DNA of 64,000 bases from Pseudozyma flocculosa PF-1 (lineage: Eukaryota; Basidiomycota; Ustilaginomycetes; Ustilaginales; Ustilaginaceae): the NCBI RefSeq assembly GCF_000417875.1, contig NW_006920891.1, positions 82,987 to 146,986 on the forward strand. The letters run 5' to 3'. Below the pieces are notes generated by a model that searched no databases, was not told the DNA's origin, and saw only the letters and a list, made by a program, of their open reading frames with translations. Of this stretch, positions 28,215 through 37,055 are shown one piece after another. Every line of letters begins with the position of its first letter. Position 1 is the first letter of the stretch. The position numbers and the translations under genes are program-made.

Positions 28215-31200
28215 TCACTCGTCGTCGTCGTCCTCCTCGTCATCGTCATCGTCGTCTTCTTCTTCATCGTCGTCGTCGAGCACGATCGGCTCGGCCGCCG
28301 CTCGCCTCCTCTTGTTGACCGACCGGCGAGCGGCCACGCCTCGACGGCCGACCTCCTCGTCGCTGCTGTCGCTCTCACTGGCGGCCGCTCGACCCCGCTT
28401 GCCGCTGCCGCTGCCGCCGCTCTTGCCGCCGCCGCCGCCGCCGACGCCCTTGCCTGCCTTGGTGCCCTTGGTGCCCTTGACGTCCTCCAAGACCAGTGCG
28501 CCACCGGCGGCCTCGTCGAAGCGGGCCTCGAGCTCGTCGACGTCGAGCGTGATCCTCTCGCGCTTCTCAATCGTGTCCTGGTCGATGGTCTCCATGGCGA
28601 TAAAGCGCCACACAAAGACCTTCTTGGTCTGGCCGTACCGCACGCACCGACCGATGGCCTGGGTCATGGTGCCGTCGTACTGCTGCTGCTCCTGCTTGAG
28701 CAGCGGGCCGACAAAGATGACGTGGTTGGCCACCGTCAGGTTCGAGCCCGCCGCGCTCTCGTCGTCGACGTTGAGCAGCAGCACGCGCGCCCCGCAGTCG
28801 TCCTGGTACGCCTCGAGCAGCGAGCTGCGCCGCGACGCCGAGCCCGTCAGCTGCACAAAGCTGATGCCGTACGCCTGCAGCGCCTCGGCCACCGTCGCCG
28901 TCAGCGTCTCAAACTGGACAAACACGAGCGCCCGCTCCTCGTCGGGCAGGCGCTTGAGCAGGCTGCACAGCAGCGCCAGCTTGGTCCCGTACCGCGTCGC
29001 CGCCCCGTCGTCTTCGACGCCCAGCGACGAGGCGTTGACCACCGACGTCGGCTTGGCCAGCGCGGCGCAGTCCGCCGTCGGGCACTGGCCGATGTAGGCC
29101 TCGCGCAGGACGCAGTCGCGGCAGCCCGCATGGCCGCATGTCGAGCTGATGCTGACGTCGTCGAGCTTCAGTCGCTCTCCGCCGTGCTTGCAGGCGGCTG
29201 AGGGGCAGACGATGTCGACCTCGACGCCATCGAGGTGCGCGCGCTGGCAGTCGCGCACGGCGGTGAAGAAGCGGAGGGCGTTGACCCGCCCGACGAGCTC
29301 GTTGCGTAGGCGGGTGAGCTGGTGGACCATGGCGCGGAGGAGGTACTCTTCCTCCCACGCCAGATCCTTGGGGTCGAGCTTCTTCTTGGGCGCCGCGCCG
29401 CCGTCCTTGGCCGCACCACCCTTGGCCGCGGCGGCGCGCTCCTTTTCGCGGCGCTTGAGCGCAACCTGGAGCGCGCCCTTGTTGGCGCCCCCAAAGCGGC
29501 GGCGGGCCGCCTCGCGCGTGATGCCGTCCATGGTGCAGTCGGCCTCCTCGAGGATCTGGCGCACCATGTCCTTGGACTCGCTGTCGCCCCACGACGCGTT
29601 GTTGGCGTTGCGGACGAAATCGCGGAAGAACTGGCGGTTGTCGTCGCGGAAGCCAAAGTGGTACAGGACCAGGAGGTGCTGCTCGAGCGTCAACGGCAGC
29701 TCGCGCTCCAGCTGACGCTTGCAGTCCTCGAGCTGCTTCCTGCGCTCGCGCACGATGTACTCGCACGCCTTGATGGCGTTGTTGACGCCCTTGATCTGGC
29801 TCAGGTCGACGCCGGCAAAGTCGTCGTAGACCGATGCGCGCTTCAGCAGCGCCTCCTCGGGCGATGCGCTGTTGCCCAGCGTCTCGATCAGCCGGCGGTC
29901 GCGGTGGCTCATCTCGAGGTCCGGGTCGCCCTTCTTGCCGCCGACCTTGTTGGCCGCCGCCGTCGTCGTCGCCGCCGCCTTGCCCGTGCCCTTCTTGGCC
30001 TTGGCCTTTCCACCGCCGTCCGAGTCGCTGGCGTCTTCCTCGTCGTCGTCGATGACGAACGCGTCGGCTGCGATCTTCTTGGTGGCGGCGAGCGTCGAGG
30101 TGCCGCGCGCCTTGCCCTTGCCCTTGAAGACCTTGCGCTGGTGACGCAGGTCGAGGTTCTCGATGGCGTGGGCCAGCTCGAGGTAGAGGGCCGACTCGGC
30201 GGCGGGCAGGCGGATCGGCTTGATGAGCTGCTCGCTCGGCAGCTCGCCAATCTCGGGCTCGTTGCTGCGGACGAAGGCGTCGAGGAAGCGCTGCGCCACC
30301 TGCTGGCGGCGGTGGTGCCAGGCGGCCGAGTGCATCTCGCGGAAGTTGTTGAACTTTTCCGCCGCGGTGCGGTTCTTCTCGCGCGCGCGGCGCACCGAGT
30401 CCTTGATCGTGTCGGCATCGTCGTCGACGCCGAGGTGGAGGTTGAGGAAGACGGCGATGCTCTTGACGTCGCTGAAGTCGGCCGTCGGGGGCGTGCCGGA
30501 GAGGATCCACTTGGCCCTCGCCTGCAGGCTGGTGACGCCCGCCAGGGTGCGGTCGGCCGCCTCGGCAATGTAGTGGAACTCGTCGACGACGACGCGGTTC
30601 CAGAGGAACATCTCGAGCGGCGGGCACGTCATCTCCTTCCAGTCGCGGCGCACGACGGGCGACGCGAGGTTCCACGGGTCGGGCTCGGCCTTGGACTTGG
30701 GCTGCAAGTCCTTGTGCAGGCCCTTGTCGGCTCCCTTTTCCTCATTCTTGACCTTGGCGCCGCCGCCGTGGGCGTCGGCGTATGCCTGGCCGATGAGGCG
30801 CCCGCGCGCCCGGTGCGACGTCATGTGCGAGTTGTCAAAGTCGACGCGCTTTTTGATCGACTGCGCCAGCTGGCGGACGCCGTCCTCGCTGGTCAGCTCC
30901 TTGACCCGGTTGCGCAGCGCCGCCAGCGACCGCTTCAGGGCGGCGTTGAAGAAGCGGCCCGGGCGGTTGGGCAGCGGGTTGGCCGCCGACACGCGCGCCA
31001 GCGTCTCCCAATACGTGTCGGAGCGGTAGACAGTGACCGACATGATGATGATGTCGGCCTTGAGGACGTCACGCACCGTCAGCTTGTTGAGCTCGTTTTT
31101 CGACGTCACGACGCGCACCGAGAGGCTGTTGCCGCAGAACTTGGCCACCTCGCGCTGCCACTGCTTGCAGAGGTGGCCGGGCACGATGACGAGCGTGGCC

Positions 31201-34200
31201 TTGGTCGGGATCAAGGCGTCCTCATCGCCCTCGGGCAGCTCGGGCAGGCGGTCGCGGTCCGGCGACGCGGCGATGAGGGCGAGCGAGATGGCCGTCTTGC
31301 CATAGCCGACGGCATCGGCCAGGACGCCTCCGCGCACCGTGACGGGCCGGGTGGCGCGGCCCTCGGCCCTCCACCCGAACGGCGCCAGCAGGCCCTCGGA
31401 GATCTCCTCCTCGTGGAACGGCTCGACGTCCTTGCGCTCCTGGGCCAGCATCCAGGTGAGCGAGCGCTTCTGCTCCTTGCGCAGCTCGAGCGCAAAGATG
31501 TCGGGGCTCGGCGACTCGGCGTCCTGGCGGTTGCTCTTGATCGTGTAGCGCGGCAGGCTGAACATGTTCAGCGACTTGTCGAGCTTGGTCAGGCGCCACG
31601 ACAGCTCGACGAGCCCGGCATGCGGGTTGGACGGCAGGCGGGAGAGGGCGCGGTGCATCAGCGTCGCCGCGTTGATGCCGAACCGCGTCTGGGCCAAGCC
31701 GTCGCTCAGCCGGAGGTGCATGACGAAGGGCGCCGGGCGGTTCTTGAGCGCCTGCTCGTACGGGCCGGCCTGTTGCGTGTTCTCGATGGGCACGACCGGC
31801 CGTCCGGGCATGGCGAGCCACTGGATGTCGGGCTCGGCGGGCGCGCAGCGCTTGCAGGCGGCGGTGGCGAGGCTGAGCGCTCCGTGCTTGGCGGGCATCC
31901 AGTCGTCGAACGCAGACACGTCGGGCACGCGCTCGACGAGCCAGGCGAGGTGGCCGAATGTGGTGTTGGTCTTGTGGAGCAGGTCCACCTGGCCCCACGC
32001 GCCGTTGATGGGCCAGATGCGGTTGTGCTCGGCCCGCGGCACGGGCGCGGAGCACTCGAGCACGGCCAGCGCGCGCTCGCACCCCTTTTGGCGCAGGTCG
32101 AGCTCGACGGGGGTGGTGGCGATGTTGATCTGGCCGTCGAGTGACACGCCCGGCTTGACCTTGAGCGCGGGCGCCGTGATCCACGTGCCGTCGATCTGGA
32201 GCTTGACCTGCTCGACGGCGTCGCGCTGATGGACCTTGGGCAGCTTGGGCTTCCATCCCTCGGGCAGCCGTCCGACGGCAGGGCGCTGCAGCGGATACGG
32301 CAGGCGGCCAATGTCGGTGGAAAAGACGAAGCGATCTCCACTGGCGTCCTTGTAGCGGTCGGCGTCGATGAAGAGGTAGAGCTTCCGCCCGTCGCCCGCG
32401 CCATCGCGGTCGCCGCGGCGCGCGTGAAGCGAGGCGTTGGCGGTGCCGCACTGGGGCATGAGGTCGTAGACGCCCTCGATGTCGCAGTCGAGCTGCGCCT
32501 TGGCCTCTTCGGGCACCTTGACGTGGATCTCTGCGAAGCGCTTGGTGTCGGCAAACTTGCCGCCCAGGCCGAGCGCGCTCTGCCACGTCGGCACGTGATC
32601 GCCGCTCGAGGTGAGGGTGATGGAGACCGTGTTGCCGGTGGGCACACAGATCTCCCAGCTTCCGTGGAAGAGGTCGACGTCGGTGGCGAGCGGGTCGAGG
32701 GCCATGCGCGCCACCGGCTGCATCAGCGCGGCGCGGAGGTGGCTGCCCGCCGGCTCCTCGGGCCGGGCATCGACAAAGATCCTCCAGTGCGGCGCGATCG
32801 GATCGAGGATGAGGTCGAGGCGGGCGCCGGGGGCGACGAAGCGCGCCTGCCACACCTTCTGGCGCAGTAGCTCCTGGAAGCGGAACTCGGCGCCGCCGAG
32901 CACCTCGCTGACGCGCTGGCTCCAGAGAAGGGCAAACACCATCTCGACGCTCGGCCGCTGCCGCGCCAGCGTGGTGATGTCGTCCAGCGCGAAGGCGTCG
33001 GCCTGAAGCCGCATGGGCAGCGCGCGCTTGAGCCGCTCGCCAAACTCGTCCGGCTGCGTCCGGGGCCGCGCGTCGAGCTCAAAGTCGTGGACGGGCCGGC
33101 CCTTGCAGCTCTCGCAGGCAGTGTGGTCGCAGCTGGTGCAGCGGTAGATTGGGCGGTCGGTGGTCAGGGTGCGACCCTCGCAGATGCAGAGCTGGGAGCT
33201 GTCGACGGCATCCTTGAGCAGCGAGGGCATCGCGACGCGCTCGCTGCTAGTGAGGTCGAGGGTGCGCGACTCGAGGCTGTCGACGCCGGCGATGGCATCG
33301 CCGCCCTCGGCGACGAGGTCGACGACAACGTCGCTCGAGCGAACGACTGCGTCGCGCTCGTTGCAGCTCGAGCCCCAGGGCAGCGACGGCCTGCCGCCCT
33401 CGATCTGCTCGCGCTCAAAGTCGCCCCGGGCCACCAGCAGCGCCGACAGCACGCACGCGCCAACGACAGTCGAGCTCATCGCGTTGCCGGCCAGATCCTG
33501 GAGCTGATCGTCGGTCTCGCGGGTGAGGAGGAGCTCGTCGAGCGGCAGGCCCTGCAGCGACAGCGCCTCGAGGCCGATCATGGGCGCGCCCCGGATCGGG
33601 ATAAAGGGGATGCCCGACGGGGTCAGGCATGGTGCGATGCCCGGGCGCGAGGCGGCCACGTTGCGGTCCACGTTCTGCGAAAGCTCCCAGATCTTGGACT
33701 TGTACATCGGGTCCTGGTCCAAGGCGGCGAAGCGGAGCGTTGTGATGTCGAGCAGGTCGGTGACGCGCTCCGGCTGGCGGACGGCCCACTCGTTCCAGCC
33801 GTCGTGCGACATCTTGCACGTCCCGCCTTCTTCCCACGCCGTCAGCGGCCGCGTCTTGCCGAGCTCCTCTTCGTCACGCGCCCGCTCGTGCCGGCTCTGG
33901 CACTTGGACCAGTCGATCGTCGAGCGGCCCTTGGAGAGGCCCTCGCCGTGCGCAAACTGCTGCCGCACCTTTTGGATCCTCGGGTCGTCCGACGGCAGCA
34001 GAAAGGCGTCAAAGGGGCTCGACGCCGGCCGGACGAGCCAGCTGACCAGCAGGTCCCAATTCTCGGGCAGGCAGTCGGTCGTGTTGCGCGTCGCCAGCAG
34101 GTAGCCGCGCTGGCGCGTGTGCGGGATGTAGTAGTTTTTCGTGTCAAACGTGTTGCTGAAGCTGACGTCGTAGCCGGCCTCGGCGACGATGGTCTCGGCC

Positions 34201-35684
34201 ACGCCGACCCAGGGCGCGTTTTTGACATTCTCGAGCACCACAAGCGCCGGGCGGTGGCGCTTGACCCAGTCGAGCATGCCGTGGAAGGTGCGCCCGGACT
34301 CGCCGCCGTCGTTGAGGCCCTTTTTCTTGTTGTTGAGGTGCGAGTAGTCGACGCACGACGTGCCGGCAATGAGGATGTCGACGTTGCCCGGCACGTCGAC
34401 CAGGGCGCCGTAGGCGGTGTGGGCGCGGTCGCCGCCGAGCTCGGTGACGTCTCGGAAGAGGATCGGCGGCGAAAAGTTGCGCTCGATGTAGGCCTGCTTG
34501 AACGGCTCGATCTCGCAGCTGAAGACGTGCTCGACCTTGATCTGGATGCCGTGCTGCTCCTTGATCGCGCGCGTCATGAGCTCGAGCGCCAGCAGCGGCG
34601 ACTCGGTGCCGCTGCACATGGTGGCCACCCGCAGCGGGCGGTTCTGCAGCGCCCTGGCGAGCTCCAAGACGCCGGGCGCCCGCGACACCATGTCGGAAAA
34701 GATGTCGTGCAGGTCGTGGATCGGAGGGAACTTGCCGTCGGACAGCGTGCTGCTCGCCTTGGCGAGGTTGTGTCGCACCGCTTCGGGCGTGGGCACAAAT
34801 CCCATGCGGATAAAGCGGCGTTTGTGGGCGAAGCTCGACTTCCAGCCCTTGGAGCTCGACTGCGACAGGATCACCTTGGAGGCCGGCTTCGCCGCCTTGG
34901 ACTTTTTCGGCTTCTTGCGCACCGACGGCATGTCGTCGCTGTCATCGCTGAAGTCGTCGAGATCCAGCAGCTCGGCGTCGTCGTCGCCGTCATCGGCCTC
35001 GCGCTTGAGTCTGCTGCCGGCCTTGGGGGCTGCCTTGGTCGGCGTCGGCGTCGGCTTGGACTTTGCCCCAAACATGTCGGACAGGGTGGCCTGCCGCTTC
35101 CTCGAGCTGCCGGCGTTGCTCGACATGGGCGTCGAGAAGAGGGACCTGAATCCGGCTAACTTGGCCGAGGCCGGCGTCGACACGGACGCATCCTTGACCT
35201 TGCCCTTGCCCTTGCCCTTGGCTGTCGCGGCGTTGGTGAGATCGACAAAGGGCTCCTTGCCGGCGAAATAGCCCGAGGCGGTTGAGTCGCCGTTGGCCGG
35301 CGTCTCGGGGGGCGTGGAGCTGTCGTCTGTGGCATCGCCGCCGTTGTCGGCCTCGATGCTGGGGGTGTCGTCTGACTCGCTGGCCGCCCGCCTTGTCCTG
35401 CCGTCGCGGTAGGCGGCGTCATCGTCGTCGTCGTCGTCGACGTCTTCGTCGTGCTCGTCCTGGCTTTCGCTCTCGCTGAGTGCGCTCGAGGGCACGAAGC
35501 CGTCGCTCTCGGAGTCGTCGTCCTTGATCCTGCGCTTCTTGACGGGCGGCTTGGACGAAGCTTTGCTGGCCCTGCGGGACCGCGTGCCGACATGCTGCTC
35601 CTGCTGGCGATCGCCGTCGTCGTCTGAGCTCGACGTGATGAGCGAGACGTACGAGACGCGGGACGCCCTGCGGGGGGCAGGCAT
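28215..35684 (-). CDS. DNMT5: DNMT5-type cytosine-5 DNA methyltransferase with SNF2 ATPase and RING (2489 aa)
   Basis: One uninterrupted ORF. Methyltransferase domain (about 350-745): SAM motif I 'VATMCSGTES' (353-362), catalytic loop 'GTSCVDYS' with C444, 'LENVKN' (484-489), 'HTRQRGYLLA' (522-531) and 'AGNAMSSTV' (732-740). Then a zinc finger (C833, C835, C849, C852, C857, C860, H866) and a Rad8/Rad5-like SNF2 ATPase: Walker A GYGKT (1460-1464), Walker B DEFH (1701-1704), an inserted RING (about 2160-2213), and the C-lobe to about 2377 with 'AIGRCVRYGQTKKV'. Acidic tails flank it. DNMT5 of Cryptococcus is an ATP-dependent maintenance methyltransferase acting on hemimethylated CpG, so the same role in the nucleus is expected. 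Unlike that protein, I see no chromodomain; the N-terminus is acidic and disordered with a PCNA-box-like segment at 198-205. Confidence 0.97.
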   Translation of the reverse strand: MPAPRRASRVSYVSLITSSSDDDGDRQQEQHVGTRSRRASKASSKPPVKKRRIKDDDSESDGFVPSSALSESESQDEHDEDVDDDDDDDAAYRDGRTRRAASESDDTPSIEADNGGDATDDSSTPPETPANGDSTASGYFAGKEPFVDLTNAATAKGKGKGKVKDASVSTPASAKLAGFRSLFSTPMSSNAGSSRKRQATLSDMFGAKSKPTPTPTKAAPKAGSRLKREADDGDDDAELLDLDDFSDDSDDMPSVRKKPKKSKAAKPASKVILSQSSSKGWKSSFAHKRRFIRMGFVPTPEAVRHNLAKASSTLSDGKFPPIHDLHDIFSDMVSRAPGVLELARALQNRPLRVATMCSGTESPLLALELMTRAIKEQHGIQIKVEHVFSCEIEPFKQAYIERNFSPPILFRDVTELGGDRAHTAYGALVDVPGNVDILIAGTSCVDYSHLNNKKKGLNDGGESGRTFHGMLDWVKRHRPALVVLENVKNAPWVGVAETIVAEAGYDVSFSNTFDTKNYYIPHTRQRGYLLATRNTTDCLPENWDLLVSWLVRPASSPFDAFLLPSDDPRIQKVRQQFAHGEGLSKGRSTIDWSKCQSRHERARDEEELGKTRPLTAWEEGGTCKMSHDGWNEWAVRQPERVTDLLDITTLRFAALDQDPMYKSKIWELSQNVDRNVAASRPGIAPCLTPSGIPFIPIRGAPMIGLEALSLQGLPLDELLLTRETDDQLQDLAGNAMSSTVVGACVLSALLVARGDFEREQIEGGRPSLPWGSSCNERDAVVRSSDVVVDLVAEGGDAIAGVDSLESRTLDLTSSERVAMPSLLKDAVDSSQLCICEGRTLTTDRPIYRCTSCDHTACESCKGRPVHDFELDARPRTQPDEFGERLKRALPMRLQADAFALDDITTLARQRPSVEMVFALLWSQRVSEVLGGAEFRFQELLRQKVWQARFVAPGARLDLILDPIAPHWRIFVDARPEEPAGSHLRAALMQPVARMALDPLATDVDLFHGSWEICVPTGNTVSITLTSSGDHVPTWQSALGLGGKFADTKRFAEIHVKVPEEAKAQLDCDIEGVYDLMPQCGTANASLHARRGDRDGAGDGRKLYLFIDADRYKDASGDRFVFSTDIGRLPYPLQRPAVGRLPEGWKPKLPKVHQRDAVEQVKLQIDGTWITAPALKVKPGVSLDGQINIATTPVELDLRQKGCERALAVLECSAPVPRAEHNRIWPINGAWGQVDLLHKTNTTFGHLAWLVERVPDVSAFDDWMPAKHGALSLATAACKRCAPAEPDIQWLAMPGRPVVPIENTQQAGPYEQALKNRPAPFVMHLRLSDGLAQTRFGINAATLMHRALSRLPSNPHAGLVELSWRLTKLDKSLNMFSLPRYTIKSNRQDAESPSPDIFALELRKEQKRSLTWMLAQERKDVEPFHEEEISEGLLAPFGWRAEGRATRPVTVRGGVLADAVGYGKTAISLALIAASPDRDRLPELPEGDEDALIPTKATLVIVPGHLCKQWQREVAKFCGNSLSVRVVTSKNELNKLTVRDVLKADIIIMSVTVYRSDTYWETLARVSAANPLPNRPGRFFNAALKRSLAALRNRVKELTSEDGVRQLAQSIKKRVDFDNSHMTSHRARGRLIGQAYADAHGGGAKVKNEEKGADKGLHKDLQPKSKAEPDPWNLASPVVRRDWKEMTCPPLEMFLWNRVVVDEFHYIAEAADRTLAGVTSLQARAKWILSGTPPTADFSDVKSIAVFLNLHLGVDDDADTIKDSVRRAREKNRTAAEKFNNFREMHSAAWHHRRQQVAQRFLDAFVRSNEPEIGELPSEQLIKPIRLPAAESALYLELAHAIENLDLRHQRKVFKGKGKARGTSTLAATKKIAADAFVIDDDEEDASDSDGGGKAKAKKGTGKAAATTTAAANKVGGKKGDPDLEMSHRDRRLIETLGNSASPEEALLKRASVYDDFAGVDLSQIKGVNNAIKACEYIVRERRKQLEDCKRQLERELPLTLEQHLLVLYHFGFRDDNRQFFRDFVRNANNASWGDSESKDMVRQILEEADCTMDGITREAARRRFGGANKGALQVALKRREKERAAAAKGGAAKDGGAAPKKKLDPKDLAWEEEYLLRAMVHQLTRLRNELVGRVNALRFFTAVRDCQRAHLDGVEVDIVCPSAACKHGGERLKLDDVSISSTCGHAGCRDCVLREAYIGQCPTADCAALAKPTSVVNASSLGVEDDGAATRYGTKLALLCSLLKRLPDEERALVFVQFETLTATVAEALQAYGISFVQLTGSASRRSSLLEAYQDDCGARVLLLNVDDESAAGSNLTVANHVIFVGPLLKQEQQQYDGTMTQAIGRCVRYGQTKKVFVWRFIAMETIDQDTIEKRERITLDVDELEARFDEAAGGALVLEDVKGTKGTKAGKGVGGGGGGKSGGSGSGKRGRAAASESDSSDEEVGRRGVAARRSVNKRRRAAAEPIVLDDDDEEEDDDDDDEEDDDDE

Positions 35685-37055
35685 GGTGGCCGGCGAGCTG
35701 CTGCGGCCGCAGAGGGCAGCGTCAGAGAGGGGAGATAAGGTGAGGCTATCGAGGCTTGAGAGAAGGTGTGGAAGAAGGGGGGCGGGTGTTGCTACTGCTG
35801 TAGCATGGCCCGGGCCGCTGCGGCGGCAAGGATGACGGCGGCGGGGTGTAGGAGGGAGTTGACGGGGATCAGGAAGCGCGAGGCTACGGCAGGGGGAATA
35901 GGGATGATGGGAGATGGTGGGAGATGAGGAGGTGAGGCAGGGAGGGAATTGAGGGGTGGCGATGGGGGCGGTAGGAGCGGGATGGGTGGCTGGACGAGCA
36001 GCCAGAAGAGAGAGGTAAGTGGCCCTGGTCCAACACTGTCCGGGTGGTCTTCATTTCAACGCTGGGCGGGGGGCCACAGAGGTGGTGTGCTGCCCGGCCA
36101 AGGCAGGCCAGGCCAGGCTGCTCCAGCCAGCGCCCACGTGTTCAAGCGGGCGGGTCCCCCGGCGCGACGCGTTGAGAAGGAACAATTTCGCGAAAACTGG
36201 GAGCCAGCCGCGTCCAGAGTCGAGCAGGTCCGTGCACCGAGCCCGCCTAGCCCGCCTCGCTGGCCTGATCTGTTCTGCGATAGCCTGGGGTGGCCTTGGG
36301 GCTGCCTGGGCCTGGCTCTCTCACCCTCGCCTCCTCTCTTGCGCCACCTCGTGCGGCGTGCCATCGCGACAAGCAAGCTTGCAACCGCGCACGAGAGCGC
36401 TCAGTCAAGGCTCGTAATGTGCTGGCGAGGTCGCCAGCAGACGCGCTCCGGTCTCGACCTGGGCCTCGAAGCATCTCGTCGCCTAGTAGGCCACGGGTGG
36501 ATCCCTGCCCGCCTCCATCCCCCTCGGCCAGGCGTGGCACAGGCCGGTGCCCTACGGCCGATCTCGGGCATCTCAGCGGGGCTGACGCGCTGACGTCGGA
36601 CCCCGCGACGGGAGCGTGCTTGCACCGAGCCCCTTGGCCCATCCTTTCGGTGCCTGCGGCGTCCTCCTGGCATCGGACTGGCATCGAAATGGACGCTGAT
36701 ATCACATTGAAACTACGGGGGCGGCGCCAGGCCAACAAGGGGTATCGAGATGAAGGCGAAACAAAGCGGGGCTGGCCCGCGATTAGACGAGATGATGCTG
36801 CTGCTGCTGGACCGCGGAGAGACGATACGGGCCCAGACGGGAAGGGACTGGATGGAATGGGGCCAATGGTGGGACATCTGAGAAATGACTGGAGAGGGGG
36901 AATGATGCGACGGGCCCGCCCCCCTGTCGGGGAGGCCCGTGGTCGAGACAGGATGCGGTGCGGATCAAGGAACGTGGAGAGCCGAAGGCGAAGCCGTGGC
37001 TCGAGGATGGCGGATGCGCGAGGGGGGAATGCAGAGGCTGAAAACGAGCTATGCC
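35685..37055. other. Intergenic: DNMT5 promoter and 3' flank of next gene
   Basis: 1.37 kb. Open frames on both strands lack motifs and overlap. Purine-rich sequence (35880-36010) precedes DNMT5 and GGCCAGGC words cluster at 36100-36125. No gene supported. Confidence 0.5.

Noticed and set aside
29322..35159. Very long plus-strand ORFs (940 and 690 codons) opposite DNMT5
   Set aside because: They are the antisense of a clear multi-domain gene, have no motifs, and are expected in GC-rich DNA with strong third-position G/C.
33087..35684. BAH or chromodomain in the DNMT5 N-terminus
   Set aside because: The first ~290 residues are acidic and basic low-complexity sequence without aromatic-cage spacing; only a PCNA-box-like peptide stands out.
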